The notes beneath the pieces are model-generated. The model had not been told where the DNA came from. It saw only the letters and a program-made list of their open reading frames with translations, and made no database searches. This document shows, piece by piece, positions 34,651 to 44,200 of a DNA stretch of 64,000 nucleotides. The position numbers and the translations under genes are program-made. Location of the stretch: the NCBI RefSeq assembly GCF_011386835.1, contig NC_088798.1:9598501-9662500 (forward strand), written 5' to 3'. The DNA is from Chrysemys picta bellii (lineage: Eukaryota; Chordata; Testudines; Emydidae). Within the stretch, counting starts at the first letter, position 1. Each line of letters opens with the position of its first letter.

Positions 34651-35159
34651 TGCTTGATTTTGATGGGAGTCAGGTGCCTAACCTGCTTAGGTGCTTCTGT
34701 AAATCCCATGAGGCAGCTATCAGCATCTTTAGGTGCCTAAATACATTTGAAAATCTGGCCCTTAGATTCTTAAAAACCTAAATTGCTTAAGTGCTTTTGA
34801 AAATGTTACTCCTATGTCTTCCACTGGTCCGGAGGGGTTATAAGCCCCAATACTCTACAACTCTCAGATTCTCCTCTAGCTAAAATGGCAGGGGTCCTGT
34901 GTTCTTTTCTGGGCTCTATCCCTAATGCTGCCTGGGTGCAGTTTAGCCGCTGATCATTGTCTCTCTTGTTTGGGGCCCTAAACTTGCTGCAATCTCATTT
35001 CTTGGAAAATCTGAAAAAAAGTTTTGTCGAGAGAGTTCATCACTGACTAATTTAGATAATTATCTTTTATAAAACACAGGAATGTTTTTATGCTCTGATC
35101 TAAAGTGCTTTATAAAAGGTTGCTTTAAAAAAATCCTCCAAAATTTAAGAAAAAACGGC

Positions 35160-35497
35160 TACTCACCTTCTCGTAACTGTTGTTTTTTGAGATGTGCTGT
35201 TCATGTCCATTCCAAGCAGGTGTGTGCGTGCCGAGTGCATGCCAGCCGGAAGATTTTCCCTTAGCACCGTCCGTAGGATCGGCCCGGGCGCCCCCTGGAG
35301 TGGCGCCTCAATGGTGCCCTATATAAGGGTTCGCCAACCCTCCACCACCTCAGTTCCTTCTTGCCGGCACTCCAACAGAGGGGCAGGAGGGTGGGTATTG
35401 GAATGGACATGAACAACACATCTCGAAGAACAACAGTTACGAGAAGGTGAGTAATCGTTTTTTCTTCTTCGAGTGACTGTTCATGTCCATTCCAAGC
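35160..35497. repeat. Left terminal complex of DIRS element 2 (ITR plus internal complementary region)
   Basis: 35160-35215 (CTCACCTTCTCGTAACTGTT to TCATGTCCATTCCAA) is repeated inverted at 35398-35452 (TTGGAATGGACATGAACA to ACGAGAAGGTGAG) almost perfectly. The following 35461-35497 (TTCTTCGAGTGACTGTTCAT onward) is the inverted equivalent of the right end at 39033-39072. A TATA-like box, CCTATATAAGG, lies at about 35320. Confidence 0.88.
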
Positions 35498-35518
35498 AGA
35501 TGACTCACAAGCCTGAGT

Positions 35519-35875
35519 TTAGGCCATGGGGTCAGAATTCACTGCAGACTGAAGCACTGCGCGGCCAAAAGCTGTATCGTCTCTGGCCTGATGCGTGATG
35601 ACATAGTGCGATGTGAATGTATGGATTGAAGACCACATGGCAGCTCTGCATATATCCTGTGTCGGTACCTGAGCCAGGAAAGCCACAGAAGAGGCCTGTG
35701 CCCTTGTGGAGTGGGCTGTGATGAGACAGGGAGCCCCTTCATCCTGTTGGCCACAGCTACGAAGAGTTGGACTGATTTCCTGAACGGTTTGGTTCTTTCG
35801 ATATAGAACACCAGGGCCCTGCGAGCGTCCAGGGAATGCAGCCCAGGCTCCCTGCTGGAAGAGTGTGCAACTTGA
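35519..35875 (-). pseudogene. DIRS tyrosine recombinase, C-terminal part only (element 2)
   Basis: Minus strand, after the deletion junction: RRALVFYIERTKPFRKSVQL, then in a shifted frame TAHSTRAQASSVAFL (the HxxR block), ICRAAMWSSIHTFTSHY with the terminal Tyr, and a stop at 35519-35521. The catalytic first-Arg block (SARR) present in element 1 is missing, so this copy could not encode an active recombinase. A frameshift also splits the remaining part. The HxxR-to-Tyr block itself is open and well preserved. Confidence 0.85.
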
Positions 35876-36284
35876 GGCAGCTCCTTGCTGTAGTGGTCGG
35901 AAAATGCCGGAGACCGAGAATGATGTCGGACATATGACAAAACCTGGACTCTGGGAGGTACGCTCTGGCTTGAGTTGAGTCCAGGACTGCCCCTATGAAC
36001 TCTATCCACTGGACAGGGGATAGGGTAGACTTGGCCTCGTTTAGCAGGAGGCCGAGCTCTAGGAAGGTTTGTCTGATAAGGACCACCTGAGCCTCCACCT
36101 GTACCTTGGAGTGGCCCTTGATGAGCCAATCATCCAGGTAGGGGAACACCTGAATTTGGTGCTTGTGCAGGGAAGCTGCTATGACTGCCACGCACTTTGT
36201 GAAGACTCTCGGGGCCGCTGACAGGCCAAATGGCAGGACTGCAAAATGTAGGTGGGTGTTGCCACCACGAATCTGAGGTAACAT
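35757..36284 (-). pseudogene. DIRS RT palm and RT-YR deletion junction (element 2)
   Basis: The minus-strand frame from 36284 holds HFAVLPFGLSAAPRVFTK, QVFPYLDDWLIKG with an intact YLDD catalytic box, LSPVQWIEFIGAVLDS, and a short tail (LGLRHFPTTTARSCLKL). Where element 1 continues for 1.6 kb into RNase H and the methyltransferase-like region, this copy moves within about 50 bp into recombinase sequence in another frame (LHSLDARRALVFYIERTK). The deletion junction therefore lies near 35860-35900. Confidence 0.85.
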
Positions 36285-37723
36285 CTGTGTTGAGGTATTA
36301 TCGCGATATGAAAATACGCATCCTTCAAGTCGAGGGCGGCGTACCAGGCTCCTGGATCCATGGAGGAAATGATCAAGGACAGTGAGACCATGCGGAACTT
36401 GAGTTTCTTCACAAACTTGTTCAGACGCCGCAAGTCCAGAATGGGTCCGAGGCCCCCTTTTGCCTTCGGTATTAGGAAATACTGGGAGTAGAACTCCCTG
36501 CCCCTGAGTTCCTGCGGAACTTCCTCCACGGTCCCTCCAGCAAGGAGGAACTGCACTTCCTGAATTGGAAGTTGCTTGTGAGAGGGGTCCTTGAAGAGGG
36601 ACAGGGAGGGGGGAAAAAACGCTTGTCCGTTTTTTTCGGAAAACAGTGTGGGCCCTTCAAAGGGAAGGTCTTGGATGGTCTGCTGGACCTCATGGGGAAG
36701 GCCGGAGACCTGAAGACAGGAGCCCCGCCACATCACCAGACCGATGGTTAGTGTGCGGGAGGCTGCATCCATCGTGTCCAGGGCAGCTTGGAAGGATGCA
36801 CGCGATATCAACTTCCCCTCCTCCACCAGAGTGGAGAATTCCATTCGCGAGTCCTGGGGAAGGAGTTCAGCGAACTTGGACAAGGCCGAGCATGTGTTGT
36901 GTCCATACTGGCTCATTATAGCCTGTTGGTTGGCTATGCGCAGTTGCAGGCCCCCCATTGAGTAGACCTTCCTAGCAAAGAGGTCTAGCTTCTTGGTCTC
37001 CCTGTTCTTTGGTGTAGACCCTTGAAACCCCTGACACTCCCTTTGGTTGACCGCATCCACAACCAGAGAGTCCGGGGGAGGGTGAGCATACAGGTGCTCA
37101 TGGCCCTTGGAGGGTACAAAGTAGCGCCTCTCTGTTTTTTTGGCCCTAGGGGCCAGAGAAGCTGGGGTCTGCCAAAGGGTGCGGGACGTGTCAGCTATTG
37201 TCTTAATCAGCAGTAGGGCAACCCTAGATGGGCCCAACGGAGTCAGAATGTCCACTACTGGGTCCACATCCACCTCGACCTCCTCAGCCTGAATAGCCAG
37301 GCTCTGGGCAGCTCGTTTGAGCAGTTGTTGAAGCACCTGGTTGTCCCCCAGAGCCAGTGCCGCTGAAGTCCCCGCGACCGCTTCATCCGGCGAGGAAAAG
37401 GAGGAAATCACTTGCAGGGGACCTTCCTTGCTGCCCTCAGCTCCTGCAGGGTCCCATGGCACACGGTACTCAGGTTGCATGGCCAGTGCAGATGTAGGAG
37501 GCGGCACCGTGACTGGTACCGCGACCGGTACCAGGGTCGATGCCAAACGACGAGGTGTGCTGGGCAGTGCCTGCGGCATCGAAGGCATGGCTCCCATCGG
37601 TGCTGGATCCTGTTGAGAAGGTGGCACACCCCTCTTGGACGGCGGTGCCGCTGGTGGAGGCATTTGCGCCGGAGTCACTGAAGTTGAAGAGAACGACGCG
37701 GACCTGGATGGTGGACTGTGCAC
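36179..37723 (-). CDS. DIRS gag C-terminal region fused in frame to RT N-terminus (element 2)
   Basis: A 514-codon open minus-strand frame, the longest in the window. Its first two thirds match the gag-like protein of element 1 (LLKRAAQSLAIQAEEVEVD, AALDTMDAASRTL, QQTIQDLPFEGPTLF). After GPTLFSEKNGQ it passes directly into FPPSLSLFKDPSHKQL and RT motifs (FYSQYFLIPKAKGG, PILDLRRLNKF, YAALDLKDAYFHIAI). In element 1 these two blocks lie about 0.4 kb apart. The frame then leaves RT after CYLRFVV, where an indel shifts RT to the frame ending at 35757. The fusion looks like a deletion product rather than a designed ORF. The start codon is not established. Confidence 0.8.
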   Translation of the reverse strand: MHSPPSRSASFSSTSVTPAQMPPPAAPPSKRGVPPSQQDPAPMGAMPSMPQALPSTPRRLASTLVPVAVPVTVPPPTSALAMQPEYRVPWDPAGAEGSKEGPLQVISSFSSPDEAVAGTSAALALGDNQVLQQLLKRAAQSLAIQAEEVEVDVDPVVDILTPLGPSRVALLLIKTIADTSRTLWQTPASLAPRAKKTERRYFVPSKGHEHLYAHPPPDSLVVDAVNQRECQGFQGSTPKNRETKKLDLFARKVYSMGGLQLRIANQQAIMSQYGHNTCSALSKFAELLPQDSRMEFSTLVEEGKLISRASFQAALDTMDAASRTLTIGLVMWRGSCLQVSGLPHEVQQTIQDLPFEGPTLFSEKNGQAFFPPSLSLFKDPSHKQLPIQEVQFLLAGGTVEEVPQELRGREFYSQYFLIPKAKGGLGPILDLRRLNKFVKKLKFRMVSLSLIISSMDPGAWYAALDLKDAYFHIAIIPQHRCYLRFVVATPTYILQSCHLACQRPRESSQSAWQS

Positions 37724-38764
37724 CTACCACTGGGTCTGATGGTTAGCCCAGGGGTCCAGAACAGCCACTGGGAGGGCGGCTGCCATTGCTGCTGCCACTG
37801 CGCCGGGTAAGATCGCTGACTTCTCTGTGAAGCCGATCTCCTGCTCCTTGATCTACTGGAGCAGTAGAATTCCACCTCCGACTTCGAGGTTTCCGAATAA
37901 GACAACCAAGGAGGGGCAGTACCCATTGTCACCGGCGAGCGGTGCCGCGAAGCCGGGGCGGTCGCTCTCTCTGCGCCGGTGCCGCCAGAGTGGCACGGGA
38001 CAGGGACTGTGGTCTCATCATGGCCGGCTTGCCTCTCGATTGGATTGGGGGTCGGGCAGTCCCTGGCGGCTCTTCCCTCTGGTGCGGGGAGGCCGGGAGG
38101 CTTAACAAGTCTGAGGCTGCCTTGAACGCCTCTGGCGTTGATGAGGGGGCGCACATCCTTGATGGGAGGCGCACCGATCCGGACTCGACTGTACCCTCAC
38201 AGGGGCAGGAGTCAACGGAAGCTTGGGAGGAGGCGCCTGTGGCGCGGCTTGTCCCATCACACTTCTGGATGCCACCGGCCTTTTAGGGTCCTGGTGGGGT
38301 GATCGGCCCCTCACCAGCCTCTTCTGTTTCGTGGGCACCGGAGATGGAGATCGGTGCCGCATGGAGGCCGATTTCCTATGTCCTGAGTCTCTTCGGTGCC
38401 GGGACTTCGAGTTCTTAGAGTTCTTAGACTGGGCCTCCTCTCTCGCTAACGGTGCCGGAGCGCTGCGCACCGAGGAGGAGGCGCTAGGCGCCAGGTTGGT
38501 AGGTTCGGGGTCCGAGAGTGGCCGTAAGGCCGCCTCCACCAGGAGTACTTTAAGTCTCTGCTCTCTGTCCTTGAGAGTCCTAGGACGGAATCCTTTGCAG
38601 ATGTGGCACCGGTCTCTTTGGTGGCTCTCTCCGAGGCACCTCAAGCAGGAAGAGTGCCGGTCACTCTTCAGCATAAACTTCCCGCAGTCCGCATAGAGTT
38701 TAAACCCTGGGGACCCGGTCATGCCCCGGGGGGGACAAGGATGAAGTTGGGGGGAAACCCCCAA
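37675..38764 (-). pseudogene. DIRS gag-like N-terminal region with Cys/His cluster (element 2)
   Basis: The minus-strand frame starting at 38764 (220 codons) carries CLRCLGESHQRDRCHIC, a CxxC-H-CxxC cluster resembling a zinc knuckle, then RTLKDREQRLKVLLVEAAL and a Ser/Lys/Arg-rich tract with short basic repeats. A second frame (38154 to 37675) continues as an Arg/Ser/Gln-rich segment, implying at least one frameshift. The ATG at 38764 is preceded by a TATA-like box in the ITR about 170 bp upstream, which suits an ORF1 start. Element 1 has the matching RTLK..L segment but a poorer Cys cluster. Confidence 0.7.
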
Positions 38765-38882
38765 CAGCCACTAACTTACAACTAACACTAACTCTAAGAC
38801 TATGAGAAACAGAACTATATACACGAATAGAGACACTGTTAGGCTTGCTGCGAGAGCGAGCAAAGTTCCAGCTAGCCGTCAC

Positions 38883-39072
38883 TGGCGGTAAGAAGGAACT
38901 GAGGGAGTGGAGGGTCGGCGGGCCCCTATATAGGCGCTATGGAGGTGCCACTTCAGGGGGCGCCCGGGACGACCCTACGGACGCTGCTAAGGGAAAATCT
39001 TCCGGCTGGAATGTTCATGGCGCGCACACACCTGCTTGGAATGGACATGAACAATCACTCAAAGAAGAAACA
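38883..39072. repeat. Right inverted terminal repeat of DIRS element 2
   Basis: Its reverse complement matches about 35197-35367. Differences are limited and the order of shared blocks is exact. On the minus strand it is the 5' end of the element. Confidence 0.87.
38926..38938 (-). promoter_or_regulatory. TATA-like box in the DIRS element 2 5' ITR
   Basis: Read on the minus strand the ITR contains GCGCCTATATAGG about 170 bp upstream of the gag-like ATG at 38764, and the left ITR holds the matching CCTATATAAGG. A promoter in the terminal repeat is expected for DIRS elements, but activity is inferred from the motif and its position only. Confidence 0.45.
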
Positions 39073-39613
39073 CGACTAATTTTAAAAAAATGTTAAAAAA
39101 AATTCAGCACTTTGAAATAAATTTTGAATTTTTTTTTTTAAAAATACCTATGAAGAAGTTTAATTTTCACCCCATTAATATGTAGCCAAATAGTTATGTC
39201 CACTATATTTAACTACAAATGATTGGGCTTGATACAGGAATTACTGGGTGACATTTAATTACATGTCATGCAGGAATGTCAGATTACATTATTAGGATGA
39301 TTCTTTCTGGTCTTAAAATCTATGAAATCATCCAAAGGTTTTCAATCATTTTCTGGGCAGTTTGAACAGATCTGAAATTATCATACTAGGTTTTGTATGG
39401 CAACAATTTCAACCTCTGTAGAATAGGACTGTGGCAAAAGCTTTGGTTCTCTACCAGCATTATTGATTCATATCAGGATGCTTCTAGATATGTAGCTTGC
39501 TACGATTCCTCTACAGAGGGATTACAGGATAGAAAAAATGGTTGTCATATCCTACAAAACACAATTACTATTTTGTTCTTTGTTTTCTTGGCCATGGGGT
39601 GATTTAAATTATA

Positions 39614-39616
<3 letters not shown>

Positions 39617-39677
<61 letters not shown>
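39617..39677. repeat. (CA)30 microsatellite
   Basis: An uninterrupted CA run of about 61 bp, the longest simple repeat in the window and a likely polymorphic marker. Confidence 0.97.
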
Positions 39678-39680
<3 letters not shown>

Positions 39681-40889
39681 AATTATATTGTAAAATCTTT
39701 AAGGATGATGTACATTTGATCTATCTTTAACCAAAAGCCAAGAATAAATCATAAGGCTGAGATTTCATTTACTGTAGTGAGTACACTGGAAATGCCCTAT
39801 TTATTTTTTTCCACCATGCAAGCTGCTTTTATCACTTATGCGCTAGAGCTCACAAAGCTTTAATTTGCTGCAGGTTGAAGCAAGCTGATTAAGTACGCTA
39901 GTTACCAAGTGAATGCTACCTGCCTGGACTAGCCTACTGTCACATTCTTGTAGCAGGGTTAAATAGCAGTTTAGTCACATTTAGAAAAACAACAACATAT
40001 ACAGTCAAAAAGGATGTGACTAATAATAGTCCGGAACAAATGAAATATTAAAACAGGCATACAGGTCAAGCTCAATTATCTATGAAACTCTTGTGTCAAC
40101 AGCACAAGAATGGCATTCTCCATTGTAATACTGGCATTGCCATTTTACATCTCACCTTGCATTCAGTACATTTATGAGATTTAAAAACAAACAACTGACG
40201 GCCACAAATTCTGAAACTTTGCCTAAGCTACCAAACTTGAAACATTATACAAAAACAATGGTTAACTTGGATATGTGCTCTCACAAAAAGCAAGACCAAA
40301 AAATTAAGCCTTCCACAACACTAACCTCCCTCAAGAACTGAAGCACAAAATGGTTCTCTTTTAGAAGGTCCCTACAACACAAGTATTAAATACTCTGTTT
40401 TGTATTCTCTATGTAAAGAGCCAATCAAAGTCATAAGTTCAAGCACACAGTTCCTATACCTTTCTCCATACTTAGCCTACATGGCTGTTTGTCTATCCTG
40501 CTTCTTATTTGCAACCCCTCTATCCGAGTGCCTCTCAGAAAAAGAGCTAAAGCAAGAAAGAGTCCCACAGCAGAGTAGCTTTCACCCTCCCCTGCAGGGG
40601 GTTGTGGGAATGTTTTTTCTTTTCAAATGTGTGTGAGAGAATTTTTCTCCCCACTTCTACTTTTTCTGAGTAGCTCCCGCTGTGTAAAAGCTAGGCTGAA
40701 GAGGCAAGTTGCATTTCATACTGAAAGTCATCCATGAGCATTCTCACTTCCTCTGGGAGTTAAATAATCTTGATCCAGTTGCCAAGACAGCTCTTTCCTT
40801 TGCTCTCAAGAGCAGGACTCTTGCCTTAGACAGTTTAATCTTTGCTGTGGAAATTGTCAAAGGAAATCATCGTTTCCAATATTTTACAT

Positions 40890-41922
40890 AACTTGGTCTA
40901 ATGCTTTGGATGGCCTTAAAGATGAGAGCTACTACTTTGAATGAGGAGCCAATGTAGTGAGTGGAGCATTAGGGTGATGCGTCTCAGCAGCCAATGCTGC
41001 ACAGAAGTCAAGCTATTATATTTTGGACAAGTTGGAGCTTTTTTAAGGGGAATGCACTCATGCCCACGTACAGTGAGGTGCAGTAGTTCAGCCTGGAAGT
41101 CACAAAGGCATAATCACTGTAGCCAAGTCATCTTCCCACATGAAAGGAAACAACTTTCTTGCCAGCCCCAGATTGAAGGTGGTATTTTCAGCTGTAGCTA
41201 GTTGAGTGCCCAAGAGGATTCTCAAATTATGAACCAAGATGACTATTGGAGAGCATCTTGAGAGTGGGAGATGCTATGGTGGTCACTAACTTTTCAAAAT
41301 GTTGCCCTTTTCCCTACCAGCATTACCTCTCTCTTGCTCAGATACAGTTTCAGCCACTTGCCTTTCATGCACCTGCCAATCTCAGCCAGTCACTAAGAGA
41401 GCTGGAGATAATGCTATCAGCATTAGGAATGAGATCTAGAACTGGCTATTGTCCATGTATAGTTTTACATATTATGTATAAAAACGGTTCCCTTGAGGCA
41501 CCAACCAAGATTGGGGCCCTGTTGTGCTAGGCATTGCACACGCAAATGGTGAGAGACTGCCCGTGCCTGAAGTTCTTACAGTCTAAACAGACAACAGGTG
41601 CAAAGCGAAACAGTCAGAGAAGTGAAGCGACTTGCCCAAACTCACACAGCAGATCAATGAACAGCACCCAGGTCTCCTGACTCCAAGTCCAGTGCCATAT
41701 ACATCACACCATACTGCTTCACTTGAGACCCAGAAGTGTTACAGTTTCCCCATGTGGCTTTATATAGATGTTGAACAGGATGGGTGATAGAACAGAGACT
41801 TGAAGGACTCCACAGGCAAGAGCTGTGGCAGGAGAAGACAAACTGACGGGACAACATCCTAACGTCTTGCATAACCTCAACCTGCCAGTTAATATGCAAC
41901 AGTCAATGCTATGCTCAGGCAC
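40890..41922 (-). mobile_element. L2-like LINE fragment
   Basis: The minus-strand frame 41922-41719 includes GVLQVSVLSPILFNIYIKPHGE, a decayed GVPQGSVLSPTLFNIYM motif characteristic of L2-clade RTs. Toward 40900 the minus strand reads a decayed RT C-terminus (HYIGSSFKVVALIFKAIQSI for the LHWLP..FRI.FK...FKA.. motif). An MIR-like insert at 41480-41715 interrupts it. Confidence 0.65.
41480..41715 (-). mobile_element. MIR-type SINE and linked short repeat
   Basis: Contains GGGGCCCTGTTGTGCTAGGC (a widespread amniote repeat anchor), then AAGTGAAGCGACTTGCCCAA and CACAGCAGATC...CCCAGGTCTCCTGACTCC, the reverse-oriented MIR core and tRNA part. It lies inside the L2-like fragment. Confidence 0.6.
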
Positions 41923-42202
41923 TAATAGAGCTCAGAGCTGATGTATTATTTTATTGTTAAAAGAAATAATTATACACACAAATGTTTGAAATTTAGAGAC
42001 AAAAGTGAACCAAATGTTCACCCATACATTCAAAATTTAGGGCAGCAAATACATTTTCAAATGCTAGGTACAACACTACTTCTAACTGCCAGCCCCACAA
42101 ACTTACCCTGGGATCTAAAAATCAAGCTGCACTTGTTCTGGTTTGTGCATAGTAAGAGATTCTCCAAGCCACTTGTCTGGAGTCACCCAGGAAAGAGGGG
42201 AA

Positions 42203-42365
42203 GGATGGTCCAGTGGTTAGGGAATTAGCCAAGGACTTGGGAGATTTACATTCAATTCCCTGCTCTGCTGCAGACTTCCTGGGTGACCTCGGGCAAGTCA
42301 CTTGAGCTCTCTGGGCCTCAGTTCCTCATCTATACAATGGGGACAACAGCATTTCTCTGATAAAT
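42203..42365 (+). mobile_element. MIR-type tRNA-derived SINE
   Basis: The tRNA-like head GATGGTCCAGTGGTTAGGG (A box) and ACATTCAATTCCC (B box) is followed by the MIR core GGGTGACCTCGGGCAAGTCA and CTGGGCCTCAGTTCCTCATC, then ACAATGGGGACAACAGC. Confidence 0.8.
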
Positions 42366-42599
42366 ACATTAAAGAACGTGAGATGCTCAGATACAATGAT
42401 GATGGGGGTCATGTAAATGTCCAGGGACAGAACCAAGATAATCTAATTCTTAGTGCTTTAACCAGAAGTCCATCTGTTCTTTCAGTAAGAAGATGCTATT
42501 TTTACATAGTCATTTTGCATGGCAGAACTGTGCTTCAAGGCCATGCAAGGAGAGAGTTTGTTCAAGGTGTATTCCCGAGTATGGAGGTGGGAGGGGACA

Positions 42600-43815
42600 C
42601 AAGCTACCTACCATAACTGTAGTTCTTCAGAATATTCAAAATTGTGGGATATGTGCGAGCTCACAGTCTTCTAACGAGCAGAGTCTGTTGGGGCCACTCA
42701 TACTTCCTGTTCATGTAGGTTTCCACAAATATAAATGGAAGAGTGGCCCCCACTGCCCTTCAATTCCTTACACTAATTCAGGGCTATTTGACCATGACTC
42801 TGAGGTGTGGGAGTGGGGTGGGGAAGAAGCATGGGTACTGTGCATGTGCAGAAGCAACACTCACTAAGAACTGCAGCTACTGATAACATCTTTCTCTTTA
42901 TACATTGTGATGGCTTCTGTATATTCCCACTTGTGGGTGTTTAATAAGCACAAAGGTGAATTAAGGAGTTCTATTTGAACACAGACCACAGAACTGGTCT
43001 CCAAAAGCGAGCATCAGTTCTGCCAGCTGTGTCAAGAAAGCATTAGTTAAAACATGATTGCAGATTTCTTCTCCCAAGCTGGACCTCAGATTTGGAAGTC
43101 AATTTGAGGGAGAAAATACTGCTTACAAGAAAATACAGAGCTTCTAGCCTGCAAAATTCTCTGATGAAAACAGTGCAAAGGCATGCTATGGTAGCTGCCT
43201 TAGGCCTAGCAGAATGTACTCTGATATCCAGGTGGCCAGGTTCATAACAATCACAATTGCTCTGATCTATTTGGACAATCTTTGAGCTGTGCTAGACTGG
43301 GCCCTGATCTTACCCCATGTATTACAACTTTAGCATAGATTGGTCCTATCAGGACATAAGTCTTTCTAGACATCCAAAGAATGGAGCCTGATCTCCCTTG
43401 ATCTGGATGAAACTCTGAGGGGGGAAAAATATATATATACCCACCCTCGTGAAATGATTCCAATGGAATCAAAGGTCACATTAGACAGCAATTTGGTGGA
43501 CAAGGCAGGACCACCTTTTCCATATGGAATACAGCATAGGGAGGATTAACTACTAGACCAGTATCCTCTTACTAACTCTCAGGGCTGATGTCATAGGTGT
43601 GAGCAATGCCCTTTCCACAGAGAGATAGTCCAGAGAAAAGTCTGACAAATAGCTGGCCAGAGGCCCCATAAGCTTTATGAGAACAAGATTCCAATCATCT
43701 GTCAAAGGAAGTTCATATTTCTAGGGCAACTCAAATGAACATGTCCCACCACAGTTATAGAAGCAAAACTAATGCATGGCAATGGAGAATTCAATCTCCT
43801 TTGCCATGGCAACCA
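42600..43815 (-). mobile_element. Old DIRS-like remnant (tyrosine recombinase end)
   Basis: A diverged minus-strand DIRS copy. The segment VHSARPKAATIACL with FIREFCRLEA, read on the minus strand near 43150-43230, aligns with the AHSTRAQASS..ICRAAMW block of element 2. Nucleotide blocks at 43500-43700 follow element 1 at about 26290-26500 in order (for example the TATGGAAT...CATAGGGAGG... stretch). The outer end near 42600-42660 (ACTGTAGTTCTTCAGA) resembles the DIRS terminal pattern GTAACTG..GTTCTTCGAGA. No open frame survives. Boundaries are approximate. Confidence 0.6.
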
Positions 43816-43830
43816 CAGCAAAACAATCCA

Positions 43831-44200
43831 TAAAAATATAGGGCTGGAAGGGACCTTGAGAGGTGTTCTAGTCCAACCCACTGCACTGTGGCAGGACCAA
43901 GTAAACCTAGACCGTCCATGATAGGTGTTAGTCCAACTTGTTTTTTAATTATGGGGATTTCACAACCCCCCTCCCCTTGGTAATCTATTCCAATATTTAA
44001 TTATCCATATGGTGAAAAAGTTATTCCTAATATCTAACTTAAATCTAACCTTGCTGCAGAATAAGCCAATTGCTTCCTGTCCTACTTTCAGTGGATATGG
44101 AGACCAACTGATCACCTCCTCTTCATAACAGCCCTTAACATATTCGAACACTTACCAGATCGCCTCTCAGGCTTCTTCTTTTCTCAAGACTAAACATGTG
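43831..44200 (-). mobile_element. LINE fragment, CR1-like 3' end
   Basis: The minus strand encodes an RT C-terminus read as KVRFKLDIRNNFFTIWIIKYWNRLP, here broken into two parts, ending near GGGCTGGAAGGGACCTTGAG, the start-of-3'UTR pattern. It directly follows the old DIRS remnant at 42600-43815. Confidence 0.65.

Larger units (their letters stand above)
35150..39075 (-). mobile_element. DIRS-like retrotransposon, internally deleted derivative (element 2)
   Basis: A 3.9-kb minus-strand DIRS element of a different subfamily from element 1. Long inverted terminal repeats lie at about 35197-35367 and 38883-39052, sharing CAAGCAGGTGTGTGCG, CCGGAAGATTTTCCCTTAGC and CTCAGTTCCTTCTT. An internal complementary region at 35398-35497 matches both outer ends. 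Coding content is gag, RT with intact YLDD, and the C-terminal part of the tyrosine recombinase. Compared with element 1 it lacks about 0.4 kb between gag and RT and about 1.6 kb spanning RNase H, the methyltransferase-like region and the YR N-terminus. It is in sense orientation in the FAF1 intron. Confidence 0.9.

Noticed and set aside
35160..35452. Inverted repeat resembling a CRISPR or MITE
   Set aside because: It is the DIRS terminal complex; there are no regularly spaced direct repeats with unique spacers anywhere in the window.
25397..39075. Possibility that the gag/RT blocks are an endogenous retrovirus
   Set aside because: There are no long terminal repeats, primer-binding site, protease or envelope. 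The tyrosine recombinase, inverted terminal repeats and internal complementary region identify DIRS elements.
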